Shown in pieces: positions 43,834-52,553 of a DNA stretch of 64,000 bases. Below the pieces are notes generated by a model. That model saw only the letters and a list, made by a program, of their open reading frames with translations, was not told the DNA's origin and searched no databases. Position 1 is the first letter of the stretch; every line of letters begins with the position of its first letter. Origin of the DNA: Leptolyngbya sp. PCC 7375 (GTDB taxonomy: Bacteria > Cyanobacteriota > Cyanobacteriia > Phormidesmidales > Phormidesmidaceae); assembly GCF_000316115.1 (NCBI RefSeq), contig NZ_JH993797.1:5628486-5692485 (forward strand), in the 5' to 3' direction. Both the position numbers and the translations under genes were made by a program.

Positions 43834-44886
43834 ATGAAAAAGGTTTCTATAGTTATACCTCTGTATAATACTGAGAAGTATGTCCGACTGGCACTCGAAT
43901 CAGCATTAGCTCAGACGTATCAGAATTTGGAGATCATAGTTGTTGATGATGGGTCTACCGATGAAGGTGTAACTATATGTCAACAATTTACTGATGACAG
44001 AATCAGAATTATTCAGCAGGAAAATAGAGGCCTTTCAGGTGCTCGTAATACAGGTATTCGCCATGCGGAGGGAGAATATGTAGCTTTTCTTGATGCAGAT
44101 GATCTTTGGGTTCCAGAAAAGGTCGAACGCCATGTTGAACACTTTGAAAAACGACCTGAGATTGGCATAAGTTTTAGCTACTCTAAATTTATAGATGAGA
44201 ATGGCACACCGTTAGGTATTTATCAGATATCCAAGGTTAGCCAAATTACTCCACTTGATATCTTATGTCGCACACCCATCGGTAATGGATCTGCAGCGGT
44301 CTTCCGCAAGGAAGTCTTTGATAATATCAAGTTCCCAGTGCAAGTTGATGGCACTATAGAAGAGCACTACTTTGATGAAGCATTTAGAGAATCTCAAGAT
44401 GTAGAGTGCTGGATGAGAGTCGCCATTAAAACCAAATGGATTATGGAAGGGCTTGCAGAGCCCTTAACTTTATATCGGGTAAATTCGAAGGGTATTTCAG
44501 CTAATTTAACCAAAAAGATGAAGGCCTGGGAGCGTTTACTCAATAAAGTTAGAAGCTATGCTCCCGAGGAAATGGAGAAATGGGAAAGACCTGCCATGGC
44601 ATACCATTGTCGCCATCTGGCTAGAAGGGCTGTAACGCTGAAAGATGGAGGACAGGCCATGAAACTCTTCAGCCGAGCAGTCGCTACATATGCACCAATC
44701 TTGATTGAAGAACCATTCCGAACATTTCTCACCGGAGCTGCAGCTAGTGCGTTGTGGATTCTACCCATTAACGTATATCAGAGGTTATTTGAAGTAGCTG
44801 CCAACCTGACTGGTTCAAGTCAAAGACGCCGTATGACCAGATACTCAACCGTGTATCAGTCATCGTCTCAGAAGGTAGCCTCCTAG
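43834..44886 (+). CDS. Glycosyltransferase family 2
   Basis: A 350-residue GT-A enzyme: VSIVIPLYNTEKYVRLALESAL, IIVVDDGSTDEG, and the DADD motif (VAFLDADDLW). The acceptor-side ED region is visible in RESQDVECWMRVA. The start at ATG 43834 (MKKVSIVIPLYN) is preferred over a longer frame beginning at 43756, which lacks GT2 features; AAAGAGTG precedes it. It is the third glycosyltransferase of the EPS locus and is similar in plan to the one at 39873-40814. Confidence 0.9.
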   Translation: MKKVSIVIPLYNTEKYVRLALESALAQTYQNLEIIVVDDGSTDEGVTICQQFTDDRIRIIQQENRGLSGARNTGIRHAEGEYVAFLDADDLWVPEKVERHVEHFEKRPEIGISFSYSKFIDENGTPLGIYQISKVSQITPLDILCRTPIGNGSAAVFRKEVFDNIKFPVQVDGTIEEHYFDEAFRESQDVECWMRVAIKTKWIMEGLAEPLTLYRVNSKGISANLTKKMKAWERLLNKVRSYAPEEMEKWERPAMAYHCRHLARRAVTLKDGGQAMKLFSRAVATYAPILIEEPFRTFLTGAAASALWILPINVYQRLFEVAANLTGSSQRRRMTRYSTVYQSSSQKVAS

Positions 44887-45040
44887 CTCTCAAAACAGTT
44901 CTCGTGTATTAAGACACATGAATCATAAGAGAAGTACGCTAGGATGGTTACAATCCCTTACTTTACGGGAAATCGATGCAACAACAATTTAAGATTCTTG
45001 TGTTGCATTGTATGTCTAAATACTTATTTTTATAGTTAGC

Positions 45041-46027
45041 ATGAATGTTTTAGTAACGGGCGTAGCTGGTTTCATTGGTTATTTTATAGCTAATAAACTT
45101 TTAAAGGCTGGGCACAGTGTTTATGGCATCGATAATCTTAATGACTACTACGATACTTCCTTAAAAAAAGATCGATTGGAGCAACTTCTACCCCATGCTT
45201 CATTTACATTTAATCAGCTTGATCTAGCCGATCGTCATGGGATGGAAGGTCTATTTCAACAACAGTCTTTTGATCGAGTTATTCACTTAGCAGCACAGGC
45301 TGGGGTTAGATATTCTCTAAAAAATCCTCATGCTTACGCAGATAGCAATCTAATTGGATTTGTCAACATTTTGGAAGGTTGTCGCCATAGCAAAGTGGCA
45401 CATTTAGTGTACGCATCATCCAGTTCAGTCTATGGTGCTAACCGAACGACTCCATTTTCTGTGACTGATAATGTGGACCATCCAGTGTCCCTTTATGCAG
45501 CAACCAAAAAAGCCAATGAGCTAATGGCTCATTCGTACAGTCATTTGTACGATTTACCCACGACAGGGCTCCGTTTCTTTACGGTATATGGGCCTTGGGG
45601 TCGACCTGATATGGCCTATTTTAAGTTTGTTGATGCGATCTCAAACAATCGCCCTATTCAGGTTTATAACCACGGTAAAATGCAGCGAGACTTCACATAT
45701 ATTGACGATGTAGTAGAAGGTATTGTGCGAGTCATGGACCATCTACCTAGCCCTCTCGCTGACGAAGAATTTAACACTGCCGCTCCCTACAAAGTCTATA
45801 ACATTGGCAACCATAACCCTGTCAGCTTGATGCACTTCATTGAAGTCATTGAGAAGGTGCTTGGGCAAGTTGCCGTCAAAGAAATGATGCCCATGCAGCC
45901 AGGGGACGTCACTACAACCTATGCCGATGTAGCTGAACTTACGGCAGATGTGGGCTTTGCTCCCAACACCCCCTTAGAAGAGGGTATCAAGAACTTCGTC
46001 ACTTGGTATAAAGACTACTATCAATAG
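45041..46027 (+). CDS. NAD-dependent epimerase, UDP-glucuronate 4-epimerase-like
   Basis: A 328-residue extended SDR enzyme. The NAD(P)-binding start is VTGVAGFIGYFIANKLLKAG (GxxGxxG). The catalytic triad region reads YASSSSVYG and YAATKKANELMAH (Tyr-x-x-x-Lys). The early NDYYDTSLKKDRLEQL matches UDP-glucuronate 4-epimerases (CapI/LpsL type), which produce UDP-galacturonate. A uronic acid in the exopolysaccharide is therefore likely. In the EPS locus it sits between the glycosyltransferases and the sulfotransferases. Confidence 0.9.
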   Translation: MNVLVTGVAGFIGYFIANKLLKAGHSVYGIDNLNDYYDTSLKKDRLEQLLPHASFTFNQLDLADRHGMEGLFQQQSFDRVIHLAAQAGVRYSLKNPHAYADSNLIGFVNILEGCRHSKVAHLVYASSSSVYGANRTTPFSVTDNVDHPVSLYAATKKANELMAHSYSHLYDLPTTGLRFFTVYGPWGRPDMAYFKFVDAISNNRPIQVYNHGKMQRDFTYIDDVVEGIVRVMDHLPSPLADEEFNTAAPYKVYNIGNHNPVSLMHFIEVIEKVLGQVAVKEMMPMQPGDVTTTYADVAELTADVGFAPNTPLEEGIKNFVTWYKDYYQ

Positions 46028-46169
46028 CCATATCCTAGTACCCGATGGCAGAAATTTGGCAGCTATTGCATCCACCCATCGACTCATCCACATTTGATAA
46101 TGGGCAAACTTACGCCACAGAGTATTAGGGCCACACTAGCCATACTATTTAAGTTGAAATTGCATAACA

Positions 46170-46919
46170 ATGGCATTTATTTCTAATAGCAAGAAGTTTG
46201 TATTTATTCACCTACATAAATGTGGAGGCACGAGTGTTGAACGTGCTTTAGCTGCTGATATGCAGTGGAATGACATTATTTTAGGTAGTACTGACTATGG
46301 TGAACTAATACAGCGATCCTACGAAAAAAAGTTTGGCATATATAAGCATTCATCTGCAGCTACTATTAAAAATGTGATAGGCGATGAATTATGGGATCAA
46401 TATTTTACGTTTTCAATCGTAAGACATCCGATTGATCGCATGGTTTCATATTATGCATATCTTAAAACCCACTATTTGGGTAAGTATCGGGGCTCGGCCA
46501 TTAAATTGATGTACTACGCCGACCAGATCCATACCTTACCAAAGCCATTAACCCGTATACCCAAGCTATATGATGCTTTTAGGTGGCCCGGAGTTACAGA
46601 TTGTATAAAAACCAACAATATATCTGACTTTATTCACTCAGAAGGGTCTTGGCAATCTTATGGCACCATGCCTCAGTTTGATCAACTTACAGATTCAAGT
46701 CGTGAGAATGTAATCGTTGATTATGTCGGTCGTTTAGAAGACATATCTGAAGATTGGCAATTTATTTGTGATAAAGTCGGACTTTCTACATCATTACCCC
46801 ATTCGAACAAATCAAAACGTAAGTATAAGGAATGGCGAAAGTATTTTAGTCTAGATGACATTAATTTCTTGGCAGAAAAATACCAAAAAGATATGGAGAT
46901 TTTTGAATATTCTGTCTAG
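46170..46919 (+). CDS. Sulfotransferase (PAPS-dependent)
   Basis: A 249-residue sulfotransferase. The 5'-phosphosulfate-binding loop is VFIHLHKCGGTSVERAL, and the 3'-phosphate-binding motif is FSIVRHPIDRMVSYYAY. It transfers sulfate from PAPS to a hydroxyl, probably on the polysaccharide made by this locus. The sequence resembles the sulfotransferase family 2 (carbohydrate) type. It lies 142 bp after the epimerase and before a second, unrelated-looking sulfotransferase. Confidence 0.87.
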   Translation: MAFISNSKKFVFIHLHKCGGTSVERALAADMQWNDIILGSTDYGELIQRSYEKKFGIYKHSSAATIKNVIGDELWDQYFTFSIVRHPIDRMVSYYAYLKTHYLGKYRGSAIKLMYYADQIHTLPKPLTRIPKLYDAFRWPGVTDCIKTNNISDFIHSEGSWQSYGTMPQFDQLTDSSRENVIVDYVGRLEDISEDWQFICDKVGLSTSLPHSNKSKRKYKEWRKYFSLDDINFLAEKYQKDMEIFEYSV

Positions 46920-47010
46920 GTATTGTCTAGGTATTAATGTATCTTACATCTCAACTCTAAGATATATTATTAGCGGCATTGCTTATCCTTGAGATAATTT
47001 TAGTTGTGAA

Positions 47011-48075
47011 ATGCGGTCAGATAGCAATGGCCCTAGACCGATTCATCTCCTAAATCAGCAATCGCTTATTAGCCAATTCATCAGGTCTTATCAGAAGTAT
47101 TTTCTTGTAAAGAAGCTAACCAAGAAACTATATTCTCTGATTCTCGAAAACGCACTGCCAGTTTTAATTCAAAAAGCTTCCCCTGTAGATAAGTTATTTG
47201 TAATTATGGTTAGAGCATTTCTGAGGAAAAATGTCCCAGATCCTATTAAGGAACCTGTCAAAAAAGTATTAAAAGACTATGGTCAGGCTACGGGTAAATG
47301 GAGAGCACTGCCAGATTGGTTAATTATAGGAGCACAAAAGGGAGGAACCTCATCTCTTTTCTTTTATCTCCAGCAACATCCTGAGATTGGCTTTGCCCCA
47401 GAAATCACAAAAGAAGTTCACTATTTCGATTGGCATCACCAACATTACTTAAATTGGTATCGGGCTCATTTCCCACTAAAAATTTCCTATAAGCTCTCTA
47501 ATATCCGTTCGACAGGAGAAGCTACACCTGAGTATCTTTTTCACCCTTTAGCCCCCAATAGGATATCGAAGTCCCTGCCAGATGCAAAATTTCTCATTAT
47601 TTTGAGGAATCCAATTGATCGGGCCTACTCCCATTGGAAAATGAGTATTCGCCATGGTCATGAAACGCTAAATTTCCTTGATGCTATCGAGGCAGAGGAA
47701 GGTCGGCTGGGGCAAGAGAGAGAACATCTTAAAACCCAAGGAGATGAATACTCTTGGCATAGCCCATTAGCTTGGTTCTCATATTTGAGTCGAGGCAGAT
47801 ATACAGAACAAATAGAGCATTGGTTAAAGTTTTTTCCTAGAGAAAAACTTCTAATTCTTCGCAGTGAAGATATGTTTTCCAATCCCCATGAGGTATTATT
47901 AAAAACAACCCACTTTCTAGAACTGAAGGAATTTAAAAGGATTGACTTAGAGCCAATGAATACTGGAGGTTATCAAAAGAAGATGCCACCTGAAATATAT
48001 AAAAAACTAGCCGCTTATTTTGACCCTCATAACCAGGATCTTCTTAAATATGTTGATTGGGATCCTAAATGGTAA
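47011..48075 (+). CDS. Sulfotransferase (family 1 type)
   Basis: A 354-residue enzyme with an N-terminal ~100-residue extension before the core. The core begins LPDWLIIGAQKGGTSSLFFYLQQHPEI (PAPS-binding loop), then FLIILRNPIDRAYSHWKMS (3'-phosphate loop). Other family residues are in GEATPEYLFHPLAP and LLILRSEDMFSNP. It should sulfate the glycan, as a heparan-type N-deacetylase/sulfotransferase relative would. It is the last gene of the EPS locus and ends before a strong terminator. Confidence 0.88.
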   Translation: MRSDSNGPRPIHLLNQQSLISQFIRSYQKYFLVKKLTKKLYSLILENALPVLIQKASPVDKLFVIMVRAFLRKNVPDPIKEPVKKVLKDYGQATGKWRALPDWLIIGAQKGGTSSLFFYLQQHPEIGFAPEITKEVHYFDWHHQHYLNWYRAHFPLKISYKLSNIRSTGEATPEYLFHPLAPNRISKSLPDAKFLIILRNPIDRAYSHWKMSIRHGHETLNFLDAIEAEEGRLGQEREHLKTQGDEYSWHSPLAWFSYLSRGRYTEQIEHWLKFFPREKLLILRSEDMFSNPHEVLLKTTHFLELKEFKRIDLEPMNTGGYQKKMPPEIYKKLAAYFDPHNQDLLKYVDWDPKW

Positions 48076-48589
48076 ATAGGGTGGTCTAGCAATAACAGAT
48101 GTAAAATAATCCGGGAGTTTGCACGCACATTGTTTCTTCAAGTGCTTGTCATTTAATGATGGCAAGCATTTTTTGCTATCTAAAACCAGAGCTAGCCCTG
48201 ATCACGACTGCGAATAGCAGAAGCTCATAAACTATTAAGTCGATTTTCTTATATTTATAACCGAGGCTTGTATTACCAATTGCTACAGAGTTGGCTTGAT
48301 GGCAACGATGCTAATCAGCAGTGGATACATTTATGCTTCTACACCCCCAAACAATGGAGCAAGTCTTAATTATCTTAAGGCCAAGAGACAGCAATGGAAT
48401 ACAGTGAATCTGAAAATTCTCTTGAGTATGTAGATATTTTCCAGATGCACTACGGTTAAACCCTAATATAGAAATAGAGAAAATACAAAACTGACTCTGT
48501 GAGTTTGCTATTTGTTATTTGGGTGTGTCTAAGTTTGCTGTATCAAATTGTGGTTGACATATCCAAATATTTGGTGAGTGTGGGGCGGC
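48076..48589. other. Intergenic region after the EPS locus
   Basis: These 514 bases contain a clear intrinsic terminator (48143-48174) 67 bp after the last sulfotransferase. The rest, up to the TPR gene, is AT-rich with no recognisable gene. The TPR gene presumably has its own promoter here. Confidence 0.5.
48143..48174 (+). terminator. Intrinsic terminator closing the EPS locus
   Basis: A 10-bp stem (TGCTTGTCAT pairs with ATGGCAAGCA, one G-U pair), a 6-nt loop TTAATG and six T's (48169-48174) form a standard rho-independent terminator. It ends the plus-strand EPS transcript. Confidence 0.85.
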
Positions 48590-50023
48590 ATGACTGCAAA
48601 AGACTTATTGAATCAAGGAGTTGACTTGGCAAGGCGACAAGATTGTTTGGGCGCGATCTCAATTTTTAATACTGTAATTGAATCTCTGCCCAACTATGCT
48701 AAGGCCTATTTCAACCGGGGATGTGCCCACTATGCTATGGGTAACTATGCCGTAGCCATCGAAGACTTTAGTTGGGCAATCCATCTGACACCTGACTACG
48801 CGTCAGCTTATCTCAATCGGGGCAATGCCCAGCGCAAACTGGGGCATACAGACGCCGCATTAGAAGACTTTGAGCGTGGGATTCAGCTAACACCTCTATC
48901 TACACGAGGATATTGCAATCGCGGTTTGCTCAGGCTAGAGGTGGGCAATTATGCAGGCGCTGTGCGGGATTTTGATTATGCCCTCAGGCTACAGCCTCAT
49001 TTCCCCCGTGGGTATCTATGGCGGGGAGTGGCCTGGCTACGCTGTGGTGACTTTAAACAGGCTATTAATGATTTGAATCGAGCTCTAGCCCTAAATCCAC
49101 ATTGTGCGAAAACCTACAACCAACGTGGTTTAGCCTACTTTTACCAGGTCGATTATAAGCAGGCGCTAGCCGATTTTAATCAAGCCGTTGACCTCGATAA
49201 AGACTTGGCTGATGCCTATAACAATCGAGCAGCCCTGCGTACAGAAATGGGGGATTATGCAGGGGCAATGGCAGACTATTGTAAAGCTCTACACCTCAAC
49301 CCTGCCTTACCTGAAGCCTATCCTCAGACATTAAAGCAGTTACACAATGCTCTCCAAGATTACCCATCTCCAGGGAAATTGGCGTTGCTAAACAACCGTG
49401 GCAACACCCGCGCTACCCTGGGCGACAGTAGCGGAGCGCTAAATGACTATACCGAGGCCCTGCGTCTTGATCCCAACCATGCCTATGTGTATAACAATCG
49501 GGGATTAGTCAGGCTGTACCTACATAACTATGAGATGGCCGCTACCGATTTTAGTGAGGCGATTAGACTTAACCCCCAATTTGCAGAGGCGTTTAGTAAT
49601 CGAGGCGGAATTCGACAACACCTTGGCAATTTGGAAGGTGCACTCCAGGATATCAATCAGGCGCTTGACCTGAACCCATCTTTAGCCAATGCCTATGTCC
49701 ATCGAGGCAGGATCCATGTGGACCTCAAAAACTACATGAAAGCCATGGCAGATTTCAATAAAGCCCTGTCGCTCCAACCTGACGCTGCCCATACGCTGAA
49801 TGAACGAAGCGTACTGCGGTTTCGTCTTAATGATACGGAAGGTGCACTAGCTGATGTCAACCGAGCCTTAGAGCTACAGCCTCAGTTTTCAGATGCCTAC
49901 ATTAACCGGAGCTTAATCCGATTTGATCGAGGGGATCGCTCCGGTGCCTTTAGTGACCTTGACTCAGTTATGAGTCTTCATCATCAGCGAACGCCCAGAC
50001 CAGATGACCGCGCCATCGCTTAA
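48590..50023 (+). CDS. TPR-repeat protein
   Basis: A 477-residue protein made almost entirely of about 13 tetratricopeptide repeats (A-x-F-x-R-G-x-A and A-L-x-L-x-P patterns recur, as in YFNRGCAHYAMGNYAVAIEDF). A scaffold for protein contacts is the only safe inference. The ATG at 48590 is used; a GTG four codons upstream is also open. Its stop codon (TAA, 50021-50023) directly abuts the stop of the convergent PRC-barrel gene, with no gap (TTAATTAA). Confidence 0.85.
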   Translation: MTAKDLLNQGVDLARRQDCLGAISIFNTVIESLPNYAKAYFNRGCAHYAMGNYAVAIEDFSWAIHLTPDYASAYLNRGNAQRKLGHTDAALEDFERGIQLTPLSTRGYCNRGLLRLEVGNYAGAVRDFDYALRLQPHFPRGYLWRGVAWLRCGDFKQAINDLNRALALNPHCAKTYNQRGLAYFYQVDYKQALADFNQAVDLDKDLADAYNNRAALRTEMGDYAGAMADYCKALHLNPALPEAYPQTLKQLHNALQDYPSPGKLALLNNRGNTRATLGDSSGALNDYTEALRLDPNHAYVYNNRGLVRLYLHNYEMAATDFSEAIRLNPQFAEAFSNRGGIRQHLGNLEGALQDINQALDLNPSLANAYVHRGRIHVDLKNYMKAMADFNKALSLQPDAAHTLNERSVLRFRLNDTEGALADVNRALELQPQFSDAYINRSLIRFDRGDRSGAFSDLDSVMSLHHQRTPRPDDRAIA

Positions 50024-50863
50024 TTAATCATCGTCTTCCCACACTTCAAATGCGTCTAGATCGATAGCAGGACGATCGGTTTGAGTATTCGAATCACTGA
50101 GTTTATCGAGGGCGTTCTCAAACGTGTTTTCCAGCGCTCTGTTCAAAGGGGCAATTCGTTTTTTAGCTTTGGAGACCTGCTGATTAAACTGCGATCGCAA
50201 CCCCTGAGTTCTATCTTGCAGTTGTTGACCCGTGGAGCGTAATTGTTCATTTACATCGTCAGATAGCCAACGCTCCTGGGCATAGTCTGACCATCCCTGG
50301 GTTCGCTGTTGCACTTGGTCTGCCAGGGATTGAGCCGTCGTTTGAGCCGTTGTTTGCCAACCCTGTTCAGACATGGGCACAGTTTCATCAGCCAAGTACT
50401 CAGCCTGCTCTGCCGCCTGAGCCGACACCATTATTCGCTTACGACCAGCACTGATAATCGCTTCAGGTACTAACCCATATAGCCCCGACTGCCCTGGCTG
50501 GACGAATAGATACTGCAATACCTCACCACTACGCTCAAACCGATAGTCCACAATCTGGCCAACACAGTTACCCATATCCGTCCAAACCTCCAGACCGACC
50601 ATGGCTTGAGCCGCCGATTGAGCCATGTCAGCACCAAGGCCATGAATCACAATACTATCGGCACCGATATTGACAATCTGTTCCCAGCCATAGGTTGGAC
50701 GCTGGCGCTGCCACACGGGTCCTTGACACACCAGAGCAACCACCTTGCCCTGGTTCAAATCCACGAGTAAGCTATCCACAATTCCTAGCTCGTCCGTAGT
50801 GTCATAATCCAGTATTAAGCGGCCAAGCAACGACCCCTGTCTTAGGCAAGCCCCATCAGCCAT
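50024..50863 (-). CDS. PRC-barrel domain protein
   Basis: A 279-residue protein with two PRC-barrel-like domains in the first ~150 residues (RLILDYDTTDELGIVDSLLVDLNQGKVVALV and GLEVWTDMGNCVGQIVDYRFERSGEVLQYLFV). A helical, Gln-rich segment follows (about 185-250: QQRTQGWSDYAQERW, QLRSTGQQLQDRTQGLRSQ). The end is acidic (FEVWEDDD). PRC barrels occur in photosynthetic reaction-centre proteins and in RNA-processing and adaptor proteins. No function is assigned. The stop abuts that of the TPR gene. Confidence 0.82.
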   Translation of the reverse strand: MADGACLRQGSLLGRLILDYDTTDELGIVDSLLVDLNQGKVVALVCQGPVWQRQRPTYGWEQIVNIGADSIVIHGLGADMAQSAAQAMVGLEVWTDMGNCVGQIVDYRFERSGEVLQYLFVQPGQSGLYGLVPEAIISAGRKRIMVSAQAAEQAEYLADETVPMSEQGWQTTAQTTAQSLADQVQQRTQGWSDYAQERWLSDDVNEQLRSTGQQLQDRTQGLRSQFNQQVSKAKKRIAPLNRALENTFENALDKLSDSNTQTDRPAIDLDAFEVWEDDD

Positions 50864-51069
50864 GGCAGTAACTCTATAAAACGCCTGTACTTGAGTTATA
50901 GCACTCTAGCTGAATATAAAAACAACGCAGGGTAAAGCATGGTGGTAGAAACCACACCGCTGATTGGCTGTTCTTTAAGGCTTATGTTAATTCTGTGGGG
51001 TTTTCCACCTAGTGAACCCCCACTCTCTTTATAAAATGTAGTAGAAGCAACGCATGGGTATAGGGACTT

Positions 51070-52449
51070 ATGGATATCGCAATCAAGCGTCCTATTCTGA
51101 TTGGTGGTTTAGGTCTCAGCGCCAGTTTATGGTTATTGGATGTCGTGCATCACATGCCCATGGACGGGTCATTAGTACTGGGTGCGATCGCACTTGGTTC
51201 AGGAGTATGGTGGTTCAGCCAGCAACGTCAGCGTAGTGTGGTTCCGGCTATTCCCAAACAGGTCACCGTTCAACGGGATGCTATCGACCAGGCCTTAGAC
51301 CGCACAGATCAACTCATTGAGCTACTGTTAACTGAAAATAGTCAAGCCGCTGCCCAAGCAGAACTCTATCGCACCGACTATGATCTGCTGCTGGATAGTC
51401 TAGAGCGTATTGATTTAAAGGTTGCGATTACTGGCCATAAAGCCACAGGCAAGACCACTCTACTCACCTGTCTACAGACCGCTGAAACAGCAGCATTAAC
51501 CTTTACTGAACCGTCTGATGACATCAGCGATGCTGATCTAGTGCTTTTGGTGATTGCAGGCGATATGACTGCTTCAGAGCTAAATCAACTAGAAACACTG
51601 GTTTCTGGAGGGTATCAGGTGCTAGTAGTGCTGAATAAGCAAGACCAGTACACCCCCATGGATAAGGCGGTGGTGCTGGATCGGATTAAGGGGCGGGTGG
51701 CAGAACGCAATGTAGAAGTGGTTGCGATCTCAGCTAATCCCAATCCAATCAAAGTTCGCCGCCATGCCGAGTCAGGCGAAATTATTGAATTTTTTGAGCA
51801 GTCTGCTGCCAATCTAGAGACCCTTACCCAAAAACTCGATAGCTTTGCCGCTGAACCATCCTCTTTAGTGATGGCCACTACACTGCGCCAGACAAAAGCA
51901 TTGCAACAGCGCATTACCGCATCCCTCAACGAATATCGTCGCCAAAAAGCAATGCCCGTCATTGAACAAATGCAGTGGATTGCAGCCAGTACTGCCTTTG
52001 CCAACCCAATTGTCACCGTGGACCTGTTAGCGACAGCTGCCATCAATGGCCAGCTCGTGTTAGATCTCGGCACTATCTATGGTCAAAAATTCTCCATGGA
52101 TCAGGCTAAGGCCGCTGCAGGTACCATCGCTGAATTAACCGTCAAGTTGGGGCTGGTCGAACTAGCCTCTCAAGCCCTTGGAACAGTCCTCAAAAGTCAT
52201 GTAACGACCTACCTGGCTGGTGGAGCAGTACAGGGTATCAGTGCCGCGTATCTCACCCGTCTAGCTGGCCTGACCCTGATTGACTACTTCGAAGAACAAA
52301 GCTTGTTAGAAACTACCGAGCTTAACTTTGAAGGACTGGGTAGCCGCCTACAAACATTATTCCAGCAAGCTCGCCAGAGTTTAGCCCTTAAGGATTTTGT
52401 GACCCAGGCCCTACCTCACTTACCAAAAGCAAGCACAGTCGCTAGCTAG
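51070..52449 (+). CDS. DUF697-type GTPase-like membrane protein
   Basis: A 459-residue protein with two N-terminal membrane helices (about 8-24 and 33-50), a coiled region and a GTPase domain. G1 is GHKATGKT (122-129) and G4 is NKQD (190-193). The G3 DxxG motif is missing: DADLVLLVIAG follows directly. The C-terminal part (VTVDLLATAAINGQLVLDLGTIYG) matches the hydrophobic DUF697 region. It may be a nucleotide-binding partner of the following gene rather than an active GTPase. It precedes that paralogous GTPase by 104 bp. Confidence 0.82.
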   Translation: MDIAIKRPILIGGLGLSASLWLLDVVHHMPMDGSLVLGAIALGSGVWWFSQQRQRSVVPAIPKQVTVQRDAIDQALDRTDQLIELLLTENSQAAAQAELYRTDYDLLLDSLERIDLKVAITGHKATGKTTLLTCLQTAETAALTFTEPSDDISDADLVLLVIAGDMTASELNQLETLVSGGYQVLVVLNKQDQYTPMDKAVVLDRIKGRVAERNVEVVAISANPNPIKVRRHAESGEIIEFFEQSAANLETLTQKLDSFAAEPSSLVMATTLRQTKALQQRITASLNEYRRQKAMPVIEQMQWIAASTAFANPIVTVDLLATAAINGQLVLDLGTIYGQKFSMDQAKAAAGTIAELTVKLGLVELASQALGTVLKSHVTTYLAGGAVQGISAAYLTRLAGLTLIDYFEEQSLLETTELNFEGLGSRLQTLFQQARQSLALKDFVTQALPHLPKASTVAS

Positions 52450-52553
52450 AAAATTTGAACAAGACGGGGAGTGGGCAATGGGATAAAGCTAAAAATCCTG
52501 TTGCCCAAATATCACTTTTCGCCTGAGCATTCAGCTCTAAGCACACCTAAACC

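Noticed and set aside
51615..52073. 152-codon frame antisense to the first DUF697 gene
   Set aside because: Shadow frame; the sense frame has G1 and G4 motifs.
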